Assembly (NCBI GenBank): GCA_964424355.1
Contig: CAYRIO010000007.1
Location: 95,518 to 159,517, forward strand
Source of the DNA: CAZEHS01 sp964424355
Lineage (GTDB): Bacteria; Bacillota; Clostridia; Peptostreptococcales; Acidaminobacteraceae
DNA: 64,000 nt
Direction of reading: 5' to 3'
Every line of letters begins with the position of its first letter. The stretch's first letter is position 1. A program made the position numbers and the translations under genes. The notes under the pieces were generated by a model. The model was not told the origin of the DNA. It made no database searches and saw nothing but the letters and a program-made list of their open reading frames with translations. This document shows, piece after piece, positions 6,983-15,705 of the stretch.

Positions 6983-8998
6983 TTAAGTCCAGACGATATC
7001 GATAACGTCCCCGGATTTCAGTTTATCCAGGTAGCTGGCGCGTTTTCCATTGAGATTCAGTCCGAGAATGCCTTTGGCAACGGACCGATCGAAACTGTAG
7101 TGATCGAAAATATCTACAAAAACCAGTTCTTTCTTATGGGTCTTCACCTCTACTGAGGATCCGTTGACAACAAAACGGAAAATGTTGAATCCGGTCTGGT
7201 TCTCCGGTTCAAGGACCGCTTGGGCCAAGGGCTGCCCTGGGGAAGATTCCCGGTGCAGGGTCACCGTATCCCCAGGGGACAGGGTACCGGACCGCCGGGC
7301 GGGGGTTCCGTTGATGTGAAGGGCTTGGCTGCCCAAATCCAGCTCGTAGTATTCCATGAAATCCGATACAGACCGGACTTCTCTGGTTTCTACCACGTCT
7401 CCGTCCTTTAAAATCGTTTCAGGATCTGCCATGGAGCCGTTGACGCGAGTTTCGCAGATCAGCGGCAGTGCCTCTCCCTGAAAATTGACAGCCCGGTGCA
7501 GGGGCAACACTTCCCGCACAAGGGGCTGGGCAGGAGCTCCCGGAACCGCCGGTGCGATGTGGATATCATCTTTATTTTTCAACCGGGTGTCCAGACTGGA
7601 TTCACGGCCATTGACCTGAATCCGGGCAGGCTCCCCGTACTCTCCGGACACGATTCGCGTTTGCCCGTTGACGGTGATGGTGATGGGTTCGCCGCGGCGG
7701 GCAATGAGTTTTCGCGCGTTGTATCCAATGAGGATCAGCGCATCCGAAACAGACAGCTGCCGGGAGTTGAAGAGACGGATGGATTTATCATTGACGGTCA
7801 CTTGTAAGAAATCCTGATGACGGTCCTTGAGCGCGGTGAACCCAATCCCCACAGGGGTTACGTATTCGGGGCCCATCAGGGGAACACCCTCGAATTTCAG
7901 GTTTTCGAGCACCTCCACCCCTTTGATGACCGCTCTTTCCCCGGGGATTTCCAAGGCATCCGCCAGCAATTTCGTAAATCCAGGCACCTGACACCCGCCG
8001 CCGATGCAGAAGATGGCGCTGGGAGCACGGCCGTTGAACTCTACAATCTTTTCAGCGATATGAGTCGTGATCTGACTGATAACCGGGTTAATCCGAAGTA
8101 AAATCTCATCGGTGGAAAGCTGATGGGGAATGCCGACGATGTCCGTAAAGCTGTGGGCATCTTCCATGAACAGCTTCGTCTTGAGATTTTCTGCAGAATC
8201 GAAATCCAGCAGGAATTCCCGGGCCAGGGTCTCTGTGATTTCGTCCCCGGCCTCCGCCACCATGGCATAGGATACGATTGCGCCATCCTTGGTAATGGCT
8301 ATATCGGAGGTTCCGGCGCCCACATCGATCAGGGCCAGGTTCAGAAGCCTGAACTTTGGCGGGATTGCTACATTGATGGCCGCAATTGGTTCCAGTGTCA
8401 GGCTGACGACCTCCATCCCCACCATATCCACCACGGTATAGAGGCTGTCTACAACACTGTGGGGCAGGAAGGTAGCGATCATATCCACCTTCAGACGGCT
8501 TCCCCGGTGATCCCGAGGCGTCAGGATCATGGAATCATCCAGGAAATAATTGACCACCGTGTAGCCGACACAGTAATACTGCACCGCATTTTCCGAATCC
8601 CCATCATCCAGCTGATTTTGAGCCTGCTGGATGGCTTCCATCTCCAGGTTGTCCGTCAACTCCTTGGTGATGGTCGTCATATATTCCAAATCTCGCTCCA
8701 CATTGACCCGCCGGGTTTTCAGCGCGCGGCCGGCAGCTGCGATGGCAACATGTTTCAGATCCAGCCCCGTTCTGCTTTCAAGCTTCTCCTTCACCTGCCG
8801 GACGACCCATGCCACCTTCTCGATATCATGGATTTGTCCATCGAACATGGCCCGGTCCGGGTGTCCCAGAATTTCGTAATCCAAGATATGATGCGTGCCG
8901 TCCACGTTCTGGGCAATCATCCCCACCACGTTCCGGGTGCCGATATCCAAAGAGAATATGAGGTTGTCGATCTGTTTTAGAGAGGCCTTTTTAGTCAC
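6983..8998 (-). CDS. Long FtsA/PilM-like actin-fold ATPase with C-terminal repeated modules
   Basis: A 671-residue protein. Residues 1-390 have the actin-fold motifs of the FtsA/PilM/EutJ superfamily: phosphate-1 DIGTRNVVG, phosphate-2 IDVGAGTSDIA and adenosine motif CIGGGCQVPGF. FtsA is usually about 420 residues, so about 280 extra residues follow. These contain four similar units ending in NG...L..GD.(V/I).(I/L), resembling beta-grasp modules. The start is GTG with an AGGTG site. Similar long proteins are annotated as cell division FtsA domain proteins in Clostridia; a role in division is not shown. DUF2225 and cobU follow. Confidence 0.75.
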   Translation of the reverse strand: MTKKASLKQIDNLIFSLDIGTRNVVGMIAQNVDGTHHILDYEILGHPDRAMFDGQIHDIEKVAWVVRQVKEKLESRTGLDLKHVAIAAAGRALKTRRVNVERDLEYMTTITKELTDNLEMEAIQQAQNQLDDGDSENAVQYYCVGYTVVNYFLDDSMILTPRDHRGSRLKVDMIATFLPHSVVDSLYTVVDMVGMEVVSLTLEPIAAINVAIPPKFRLLNLALIDVGAGTSDIAITKDGAIVSYAMVAEAGDEITETLAREFLLDFDSAENLKTKLFMEDAHSFTDIVGIPHQLSTDEILLRINPVISQITTHIAEKIVEFNGRAPSAIFCIGGGCQVPGFTKLLADALEIPGERAVIKGVEVLENLKFEGVPLMGPEYVTPVGIGFTALKDRHQDFLQVTVNDKSIRLFNSRQLSVSDALILIGYNARKLIARRGEPITITVNGQTRIVSGEYGEPARIQVNGRESSLDTRLKNKDDIHIAPAVPGAPAQPLVREVLPLHRAVNFQGEALPLICETRVNGSMADPETILKDGDVVETREVRSVSDFMEYYELDLGSQALHINGTPARRSGTLSPGDTVTLHRESSPGQPLAQAVLEPENQTGFNIFRFVVNGSSVEVKTHKKELVFVDIFDHYSFDRSVAKGILGLNLNGKRASYLDKLKSGDVIDIVWT

Positions 8999-9070
8999 GG
9001 GGCACCTGCTTTCTTATTCACTGACAATGATATACCTATTGTATCATCTTTTCTCTGGTTCTCACTGCAC

Positions 9071-9100
9071 AAAAAAGGACCTGCGGCATGCAGGTCCTGG
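9071..9100 (-). terminator. Intrinsic terminator after the ferritin-like gene
   Basis: The minus strand forms a perfect AGGACCTGC / GCAGGTCCT stem followed by six T. It lies 14 bases beyond the stop codon of the ferritin-like gene and separates it from the FtsA-like gene. Confidence 0.9.
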
Positions 9101-9113
9101 GATACAGTGAAAT

Positions 9114-9596
9114 TTACGCAGTAATCTCATCAAGAAGATTTTGAAAATATACCACATGCTCTTCTTCTTCCTTGATGATTCCGGAAAATATTTCTTTGGC
9201 TTCTCCAGAAGTGATCCCTTCATACATTTTCTTATAGACTTCTACAGTGCGGGTCTCAGCAGCCAAGGCGTGGGCCGCAGCGGATTTCAAATCGGAAAAG
9301 GAAGCCGCCGCCTGATCCTTCGCATTGAATACGGTGTTCTCGATGAGTGCGTTCAGGTAGCCGCTGACCTCCGGATCGAACAGGTAGTCATCTTGAAATG
9401 CCTTTTTATCCTGCAGGTCATCATACATGGTCGAAAATGTATTCTTGTGAAGAAACTCCTGTCCTGCGGCAAATGTGAAAAAATCCTTCACCTTGCCCTG
9501 GGTATGTTTAGCGGCCTCCAAGTAGAAGCTACCGCCTTCTTCTTCCATTTTGATTGCAATCTTAAGCATTTCCAAGCCACTGAATGTTGTCTTCAT
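9114..9596 (-). CDS. Ferritin-like / rubrerythrin-type diiron protein
   Basis: A 160-residue four-helix protein. Helix motifs with paired acidic residues and His are visible: AIKMEEEGGSFYLEAAKH near the N-terminus, GQEFLHKNTF, and IIKEEEEHVVYFQNL at the C-terminus, typical of the ferritin-like diiron fold. There is no rubredoxin-like Cys4 domain, so it is not a classical rubrerythrin. It probably detoxifies peroxide or handles iron. The ATG at 9596 is preferred to the GTG at 9608 because AAGGGTGG is well spaced. A PerR-like box lies upstream and a terminator downstream, so it is monocistronic. Confidence 0.8.
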   Translation of the reverse strand: MKTTFSGLEMLKIAIKMEEEGGSFYLEAAKHTQGKVKDFFTFAAGQEFLHKNTFSTMYDDLQDKKAFQDDYLFDPEVSGYLNALIENTVFNAKDQAAASFSDLKSAAAHALAAETRTVEVYKKMYEGITSGEAKEIFSGIIKEEEEHVVYFQNLLDEITA

Positions 9597-9672
9597 ACGA
9601 TCGCCCACCCTTTCATTCGGTTTCCCTTAGTGTATGGTCCGCACTGCTCTTGTACCCAATATATCATATAAA

Positions 9673-9687
9673 TTGTAATCATTTCAA
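9673..9687 (-). promoter_or_regulatory. PerR/Fur-like operator upstream of the ferritin-like gene
   Basis: The minus strand reads TTGAAATGATTACAA, an imperfect 7-1-7 palindrome that matches the PerR consensus TTATAATNATTATAA at most positions. It overlaps a possible -35 (TTGAAA) with a TATATT -10 further downstream. Peroxide control of a ferritin-like gene would be expected. Prediction only. Confidence 0.5.
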
Positions 9688-9722
9688 TGTGCAATATAGC
9701 TGCTGGGCAGTTCTCTATGCCG

Positions 9723-10382
9723 TTATTTCTTCGAAATCTTATAATACCGGCAATCGCCCGCCAGTGGACAGTGCTCACATTCGGGTTTCCGAGCCTTGCA
9801 GCACCGCCTGCCGTGAAAGATGAGCAGGTGATGGCTGTGGGACCACCTGGCCTTTGGGATCGCTTTCATCAGCTGCTGTTCAGTTTTTTCAACAGTCTCG
9901 CTGTTTGCCAGTCCGATCCGGTTGGAAACCCGGAACACATGGGTATCCACAGCGATGGCAGGCACACCGAAGCCATTGCTGAGAACCACGTTTGCAGTTT
10001 TCCGCCCGACTCCCGGGAGAGCCGTCAGGGCTTCAAGGGTGCCGGGAACCTCACCACCATGCCTCTCCAGCAGCAGCCGGCACGTGGCGTGGATATTGGC
10101 GGCCTTGCTGACATACAGACCACAGGTTTTAATGCGGCTGCCCAGCTCCTCTACGGAGAGCGTCAGGATGGCCTCCGGGGTGTTGTATTCCTTGAACAGT
10201 TCACCGGTCACTAGATTCACCCGAATATCCGTGCACTGGGCAGATAGGATGGTGGCGATCAGAAGTTCGAACCGATTGGTGAAATCCAGCTCGGGACGCG
10301 CATCGGGATAAAGAGCCTCCAGGCAGTCCAGCACCTGGATCACTTTGGCCTTGGAGAGCATCGGCTTGTCAGTTGTTTTCAT
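9723..10382 (-). CDS. nth: Endonuclease III
   Basis: A DNA glycosylase/AP lyase that removes oxidised pyrimidines. The helix-hairpin-helix LPGVGRKTANVV carries the catalytic Lys and the following VDTHVFR carries the catalytic Asp. The C-terminus has the 4Fe-4S loop C-x6-C-x2-C-x5-C (CKARKPECEHCPLAGDC). The ATG at 10382 gives 219 residues, close to the usual 210-220; an in-frame start at 10436 would add 18 unlikely residues. The start overlaps the end of a 29-codon ORF. Confidence 0.93.
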   Translation of the reverse strand: MKTTDKPMLSKAKVIQVLDCLEALYPDARPELDFTNRFELLIATILSAQCTDIRVNLVTGELFKEYNTPEAILTLSVEELGSRIKTCGLYVSKAANIHATCRLLLERHGGEVPGTLEALTALPGVGRKTANVVLSNGFGVPAIAVDTHVFRVSNRIGLANSETVEKTEQQLMKAIPKARWSHSHHLLIFHGRRCCKARKPECEHCPLAGDCRYYKISKK

Positions 10383-10458
10383 AGTCGAAGACTTCCGTTT
10401 CTTCATCGATGCGGAGGATTTCCACCCGATGATCATTTTCGATCAGGGAAGCAGTCAT
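10369..10458 (-). CDS. Possible 29-residue upstream ORF of nth
   Basis: An ATG-started reading frame (MTASLIENDHRVEILR...FDYENN) ends 14 bases inside nth, with the nth ATG inside its last codons. The acidic composition and the overlap would suit a translation-coupled leader, but the ribosome binding site is weak and I recognise no family. It may be a chance ORF. Confidence 0.3.
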   Translation of the reverse strand: MTASLIENDHRVEILRIDEETEVFDYENN

Positions 10459-10542
10459 GTTGATGTGAAGCTCTTTTTAATTATAGTACAGAATGCGTGA
10501 GATTGCCATGAACACCCACCCCATGAAGCCTTTCCCGATATG

Positions 10543-10579
10543 AAAACCCGCAGACACACCGATGGTTATGCCTGCGGGT
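10543..10579 (-). terminator. Intrinsic terminator after the chemotaxis receptor gene
   Basis: The minus strand forms a stem of CCCGCAGGC-type bases with GTCTGCGGG and continues into TTTT. It lies about 40 bases past the stop of the receptor gene. Confidence 0.75.
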
Positions 10580-10619
10580 CGAAACCCTGCCTGATGCAAG
10601 GTTCGCTTCATCTATTCTA

Positions 10620-12740
10620 TTATGACTCCAGACGGATCCGTGACAGGATGGTATGGAGACTCGCACTGCGCTCACGGGTTTCCAGCGCTTCCCGGAGCAG
10701 GGATTCCGAATTGAGGGCAATGGAACTGGACGCGCCGGCAATGGCACTGGAGGCCTCCGCTCCCTCCGCCACATGCCTTGACATGGTTTGAGCCGAGTCA
10801 TGGACAGTCTCCACAGATGCCGCCAGTTCTTCTGCGGTGGCGCTGAGCTCCAGTGACATATCACGGAACGTCTTAGCCCCCTCTGCAAATTCGCTGCCAA
10901 CGCCTTCCAATAGCGAATAATCTGACATGACCTTGGTTTCGATGAACTGCAGCATGTCTGTGGAACTGGCTGACAGGGAATTCACCGAAGAGAGGATAAT
11001 CGCCGCCGTTTGCTGAATTTCACCCACGGTCACCTTGGATTCCTCCGCGAGCTTCCGGATCTCATCCGCTACGACGGAAAATCCTCTACCGGCTTCACCG
11101 GCCCGTGCGGCTTCAATCGCTGCATTCAACGCCAGCAGATTGGTCTGGCCTGAGATGGTCAGAATGGCCTCGGAAAGGTCCGTGATCCGCTGAACGTTTT
11201 TAGCATCGCTGATGGCCTCGGAGAGGCGGGACTGGGTGCGATGGTACATCTCGTTGGCCTGTTGGATTGCATCTACCGCCTTCTGGCCAACCCGATCCGC
11301 ATTGCCATGAATTTCAGATGCGGTCTGTGCCCCGAGCTCAGCCCGTTTTGCCAGGCTGAGAACCGCCTGTGACATATCCTCCGTACTCTCGTAGACCGAT
11401 CCTGCTCCGCTGCTGGCTTCATCCATGCCCGCAGTCAATTCCTCGGTGGTTGCGGATATTTCCTGCAGATGGCCGTTCATATCCTCAACGTGAGCTTCCA
11501 ACCGGAATACCGCACTGACCGTCGTATCGCCGACGGCCCGTATTTCCTGAACGATTGAAATGAGGTGACTCTTCATCTCGGCAACGGATTGAACCAAGCT
11601 GCCGATCTCGCCGCCCTGTTTTCCAAGGTGACTCGGCATCGGCGTTGCCAGATCGAGTTTCCCGATTTTAGCAAGGTAGTCTGACAGGATGCCAAGGGGC
11701 TTCAGCATTCTTGGAACCATCACCGCCGTTGCTGCAACCATTGTCACCAGAATCGTGATGATGGTCACGAACAGGATATTGCGCAGCTTGAAATATTCCA
11801 TCAGCAAATCGGATTCCCGAACCAAGGTGACAAAGGCCCATTTTGCATTCTGGCCTGGCACTTCCAAAGGCGCAAACACCTTCAGGGTCTGCGCGTTGGT
11901 CTCGGCAGCCCGTGCAAAGTAGTGTACCGATTTTCCCGTGTTGACTGTGTTGACCGCTTCCAGGCTCTGTTCATCGTAAGCGGAAAGATTCTTGCCGACC
12001 AGCTCCGGTTTCTCTGCATGGGCGAGGATCATATCCGTTTCGGATACCAAAGCGGAAAAACCGCCACTGATTTTCGTGGTCTTGACCTGTTCCTGAAACT
12101 TAGCCATATCGATGTCGACACCGGCAACGCCGACGAACACACCCTGCTGATCATAGATCGGAACCGCCAGACTCACCATGAGGACATCCTTGCCATTCAC
12201 AGAGCCTGTATAGGGCGGTATCAACGTCATCTCTTTATTTCCCTTAGGAAGCGTGAAGTACTGCGACGTAGAATCCACCTGGTAATCCGGGGATTTCTGA
12301 ATGACAATTTGGTCGCCGTTTTTTGCAAGATAGGGACTGAATCGCCCGCTTGTGTCGCTTCCTGGGAGTCCGAGATACTGTTGGTCGTTACCCCCGAAAC
12401 GGTTGGGATCCGATGCCATCCACACCCCGATGATGAAATCGGACTGGGACAGCCCGGTTTTCATGAACTCAACAACCTCGCTCCGACTCTGTCTGCCGTA
12501 TGTATTCTGCATCTTTACAAAAGTGCCGAACTGATTCAGGTAGGCTGAAGCGCTTTTGAGATTCAGCGCCGTTTCCTTTGCGGCCCCTTCCGAGGCGGCG
12601 GTTGCCGATGCGATGGCGGAATCATAGCTGTAGCGGCTCACCTGGCTCAGCACACTGTAGCTGAGGACCCCGAGCAACACGACCAGCAGGACCCCAATCG
12701 AAAGGGAAATCCTTGTGGACATTTTCATTTTGTTCAACAT
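10620..12740 (-). CDS. Methyl-accepting chemotaxis protein with a Cache sensor domain
   Basis: A 706-residue membrane chemoreceptor. Residues 10-35 are a transmembrane helix, residues about 40-305 an extracellular dCache-type sensor (FGGNDQQYLG and VGVAGVDIDMAKF segments), about 310-340 a second helix, then a HAMP domain and the cytoplasmic signalling coiled coil. The conserved hairpin tip is seen in QTNLLALNAAIEAARAGEAG. The ligand cannot be told from the sequence. Start chosen by AAGGAG 6 bases before the ATG. No other chemotaxis genes are nearby. Confidence 0.93.
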   Translation of the reverse strand: MLNKMKMSTRISLSIGVLLVVLLGVLSYSVLSQVSRYSYDSAIASATAASEGAAKETALNLKSASAYLNQFGTFVKMQNTYGRQSRSEVVEFMKTGLSQSDFIIGVWMASDPNRFGGNDQQYLGLPGSDTSGRFSPYLAKNGDQIVIQKSPDYQVDSTSQYFTLPKGNKEMTLIPPYTGSVNGKDVLMVSLAVPIYDQQGVFVGVAGVDIDMAKFQEQVKTTKISGGFSALVSETDMILAHAEKPELVGKNLSAYDEQSLEAVNTVNTGKSVHYFARAAETNAQTLKVFAPLEVPGQNAKWAFVTLVRESDLLMEYFKLRNILFVTIITILVTMVAATAVMVPRMLKPLGILSDYLAKIGKLDLATPMPSHLGKQGGEIGSLVQSVAEMKSHLISIVQEIRAVGDTTVSAVFRLEAHVEDMNGHLQEISATTEELTAGMDEASSGAGSVYESTEDMSQAVLSLAKRAELGAQTASEIHGNADRVGQKAVDAIQQANEMYHRTQSRLSEAISDAKNVQRITDLSEAILTISGQTNLLALNAAIEAARAGEAGRGFSVVADEIRKLAEESKVTVGEIQQTAAIILSSVNSLSASSTDMLQFIETKVMSDYSLLEGVGSEFAEGAKTFRDMSLELSATAEELAASVETVHDSAQTMSRHVAEGAEASSAIAGASSSIALNSESLLREALETRERSASLHTILSRIRLES

Positions 12741-12811
12741 ACTGTGCTCCTTTCCTCATTGCCTTGGGATTATGTATATTAGGCAGGTTAACCTGCCAAT
12801 GGCAAGCAGCT

Positions 12812-14656
12812 TTATACAGCGGAAGTCTCGATGGCGGATGGCGTCTCGGCTGAATCCTCCCGGAACTCCGAATTCCTGATCAAATGGATGAACCGATCCG
12901 TCAGCAGCGGATCGAACTGTGTGCCGCGCCCTTTTTCCAGCTCTTTGATGGCTTCGGCCACAGACAGGGCGCTGCTCCGGTAGGGCCGGTTGCTTGTCAT
13001 GGCATCGAAGGAATCCGCGATGGCCAGTACTTTAGCTGCAGGATGGATGGCCTCCCCCTTAAGCCCGACAGGATACCCCTTGCCGTCAATCCGCTCGTGA
13101 TGCTGCAAAAGTATCATCCGGCAGGATTCCAGAAAAGTAACCCCCTCCAAAATCTCAGCACCGATAGCCGGATGCTGTTTGACCCGTTCAAATTCTTCCT
13201 CTGTCAGGCGCCCGGGTTTATTGATGATCCCATCCGGAATTCCGATTTTTCCGATATCGTGGAGGATACCGGCAAATTCCAGATCTTTCATTTCAGATGA
13301 GTTGAAGCCTGACAGCCGTCCCAGCTTCAACGAATAATCGTTGACCCGCTGACAGTGCCCCCGGGTATAGTGATCATCGGCCTCTATGGCATTGGCCAGG
13401 GATCGGACCGTCGCCAGATACCCTGACTGGATACGCAGAATGGATTCTTCCAGCTCTTGGTTGACGCTGTCAGAGATTTCATACAGCGTGTGGATCTCCT
13501 GCTTCTGATTCCGGATTTCAAGGTTCTGCTCTGTCAGCATCTTCAGGTTCTGATCCCGCTCTGCATGCATTTCATGGATGCGGTCCAGCATGCGGTCAAA
13601 CGCCTCACTGATTTCACCGATTTCGTCCCTGGAAACCGCACCGTCGCGCCGAACACTGCGCGCATCCATCTCCCCACGGGAAACCGACCGGATCGTTTCC
13701 ATAATTGCCTGAAGGGGCTTTAGGATGAATCTGGCTGAGAGAATCGCGGCCAGCATCAGTACTGCCGCCACCATGATTGCCGTAACCAGGGTCATCGCCT
13801 TCAAATTGTCAAACAGGGCCGCAAGGTCGATTTCCCGGATTCCAACGAGCTTCCAGCCCGTTTCCGGCAAAGTCACAAAGGCATAGGCATACCGGTGACC
13901 GGATTGCGAGAAGCTCCCCTGCCCCTCCTTGTTCTTCAGGGCGTCCTGCGCCCAGCCTTCTCCCGCCATATCGGTTGCAAGTAACTCTTCGTTCGGATGC
14001 GCGTAAACCACACCCTTTGAATCCAGAACAACGATATATCCGGATTGGTTCGCATAAACCCCTGTCAACATTCTTGAAAACAGCCGGAGTTTGATATCCA
14101 TGCCCACAACACCCAGAATCGTATCACCCTGCTTCACAACCTTGGACACCGTCAGGATCATATCACCGTTTGAGCTGACATCCATGTACGGACGGGACCA
14201 GAAGACACGGTCTGGATTGCTCCGGGCGCCTTCATACCACGTTCTGTGGCGGGCGTCATAGTTTCGGGGCAGTGTCATCCGTTCAGGAACCGAACTGAGA
14301 CCGCCATCAGCATCTGAACCAAAGTAGATGCAGGACACGTCGCGGTTCAATGTCAAATAGCTTTTCCATTCAGAATGCATCTGAGCATAGCCGGTTTCCG
14401 AAGAATCGGCCGCTGCACCCTGATGGATGAGCTCCGGATAAACAGACCAATAGGTAACAACCTTGGACATGTCCGTCAGGAGGTTTTTCAGGTAATAGTC
14501 CTGAACATTCCTGACAGTTTGCCGATTGTCCCGCATGATGTTTTCACTGGCATAGCCCTTGACGAAATAATAGACCGATGACCCCAGCAGCAAGCCATAT
14601 ATCAGGATCAGAATGGCAAATGCCAATCCGAGCTTCTTTCCGAGGGACGCCTTCAT
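12812..14656 (-). CDS. Cache-HAMP-HD-GYP c-di-GMP phosphodiesterase
   Basis: A 614-residue sensor enzyme. It has an N-terminal transmembrane helix, an extracellular Cache domain (residues about 45-275, including GVVGMDIKLRLF), a second helix, HAMP, a coiled coil and a C-terminal HD-GYP domain with HDIGKIGIPD and HHERIDGKGYP. HD-GYP domains hydrolyse c-di-GMP; the metal-binding HD and GYP motifs are intact, so it should be active. The ATG at 14656 is chosen because GGAGG lies 7 bases upstream; the reading frame extends 8 codons further. It probably has its own promoter in the long gap upstream. Confidence 0.92.
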   Translation of the reverse strand: MKASLGKKLGLAFAILILIYGLLLGSSVYYFVKGYASENIMRDNRQTVRNVQDYYLKNLLTDMSKVVTYWSVYPELIHQGAAADSSETGYAQMHSEWKSYLTLNRDVSCIYFGSDADGGLSSVPERMTLPRNYDARHRTWYEGARSNPDRVFWSRPYMDVSSNGDMILTVSKVVKQGDTILGVVGMDIKLRLFSRMLTGVYANQSGYIVVLDSKGVVYAHPNEELLATDMAGEGWAQDALKNKEGQGSFSQSGHRYAYAFVTLPETGWKLVGIREIDLAALFDNLKAMTLVTAIMVAAVLMLAAILSARFILKPLQAIMETIRSVSRGEMDARSVRRDGAVSRDEIGEISEAFDRMLDRIHEMHAERDQNLKMLTEQNLEIRNQKQEIHTLYEISDSVNQELEESILRIQSGYLATVRSLANAIEADDHYTRGHCQRVNDYSLKLGRLSGFNSSEMKDLEFAGILHDIGKIGIPDGIINKPGRLTEEEFERVKQHPAIGAEILEGVTFLESCRMILLQHHERIDGKGYPVGLKGEAIHPAAKVLAIADSFDAMTSNRPYRSSALSVAEAIKELEKGRGTQFDPLLTDRFIHLIRNSEFREDSAETPSAIETSAV

Positions 14657-15041
14657 AAAACCGCCTCCGTGTTTATGCAAACCGCAACTTCCGAACGCAT
14701 CACTTGTATACTATATACAATGATATCATACGCAAAAATGCGCTTTTTCTCATGAACGCCTGTATCCGTAAGATATTCCAGGTGCAATTCCTTAGTTTGT
14801 TTATACAAATTTTAAAATTGCCCTGTTCCCCTTCTCCTGAAGTGCCCCCACGCCCGAAATTATGCATCAAAAGCTTCTAAACATTAAGATTCCCTTAAAA
14901 AACACGCATATTTATGCCGAGATTTGTGGTGTCTGGCATCATGAAAAATTTCGTTAACACTGTTTTAAACAGGCTTCATCTCCAAATATCAGCTTCCAAC
15001 CCAGCTCATATTTATACATAAGCTAACTTCGCATCAATTAG
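14657..15041. other. Intergenic region upstream of the HD-GYP gene
   Basis: An AT-rich gap of about 385 bases with no convincing ORF. It holds the palindrome at 14704-14720, a TGATATCA palindrome beside it and several A/T tracts, and should contain the promoter of the HD-GYP gene. No RNA gene recognised. Confidence 0.6.
14704..14720. promoter_or_regulatory. Perfect 7-3-7 palindrome, candidate operator
   Basis: TTGTATA and TATACAA are separated by CTA, about 50 bases upstream of the HD-GYP start and overlapping TATA-rich sequence that could be its -10 region. The symmetry resembles GntR- or TetR-type operators; the regulator is unknown. Confidence 0.4.
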
Positions 15042-15081
15042 AAAAGCCACCCCCGGGATGATTAAAGATCATGGGGATGGC
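15042..15081 (-). terminator. Intrinsic terminator ending the pdu operon
   Basis: The minus strand pairs GCCATCCCC with GGGGGTGGC (one G-T pair) and continues into TTTTC. It lies about 57 bases after pduT and marks the 3' end of the microcompartment operon. Confidence 0.85.
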
Positions 15082-15137
15082 TCATACGTTCATGTGTATT
15101 CAGTGCATATCTGTCAGGCTGTTCACCGCCAGACTTC

Positions 15138-15686
15138 TTATAAGAGAGAGCGGATCACTTCATCCGACGGCGTGGCGATGGCCATATCCGCCAGGATTTC
15201 TCCGGCCTCCCCGAATTTGTCCCGGGCCGCCCGGATTGCGGTGTTGACTGCCGCTATATCCCCGGAGAAGAGCACAAACCCTTTGCCGCCCAATCCCCGG
15301 GCGATCCGAATCTCCAGCAGCTGGACCGCGGCGGATTTACGGATGTGATCCCCTATCCAGATGGACGCGGCGGCCGACATGGTTTCGATGCCGCCGATGG
15401 ATTTAACGGATTCCGGATAGGTGGTGGCAGTCAGTGCGGGAATGACATCGGCGTGAACGCTGGTGAGCATATGGGATGCCACCAGGAATACCCCGGCGTT
15501 TTTCTGGGCCGACTGGAACGCGGCCTTCACCGAGCCCACCTCGCCGCTGAAGATGACAATGTACTTGCCTGGACAAATGGGTGCCGCCAGGGCCAGCCGG
15601 ACGTTACCGGCCTTTGTGGCTACATCGGCTGTTTCTATCCCCTTGACGATGCTTTTCAGCTCAAGGATTCCCAGGGCATGATCCAT
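15138..15686 (-). CDS. pduT: Trimeric (tandem BMC) shell protein PduT
   Basis: A 182-residue shell protein with two BMC domains (about residues 4-85 and 96-180), forming pseudohexameric trimers. The Cys at position 38 (AAPICPGKY) is where PduT places its three Fe-S cluster ligands at the trimer pore. It lies 19 bases after pduS, consistent with the proposed electron path from outside through PduT to PduS. It is the last gene of the operon; pduU and pduV, common elsewhere, do not follow. Confidence 0.93.
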   Translation of the reverse strand: MDHALGILELKSIVKGIETADVATKAGNVRLALAAPICPGKYIVIFSGEVGSVKAAFQSAQKNAGVFLVASHMLTSVHADVIPALTATTYPESVKSIGGIETMSAAASIWIGDHIRKSAAVQLLEIRIARGLGGKGFVLFSGDIAAVNTAIRAARDKFGEAGEILADMAIATPSDEVIRSLL

Positions 15687-15705
15687 GATGGTTCCTCCTC
15701 ATGTG

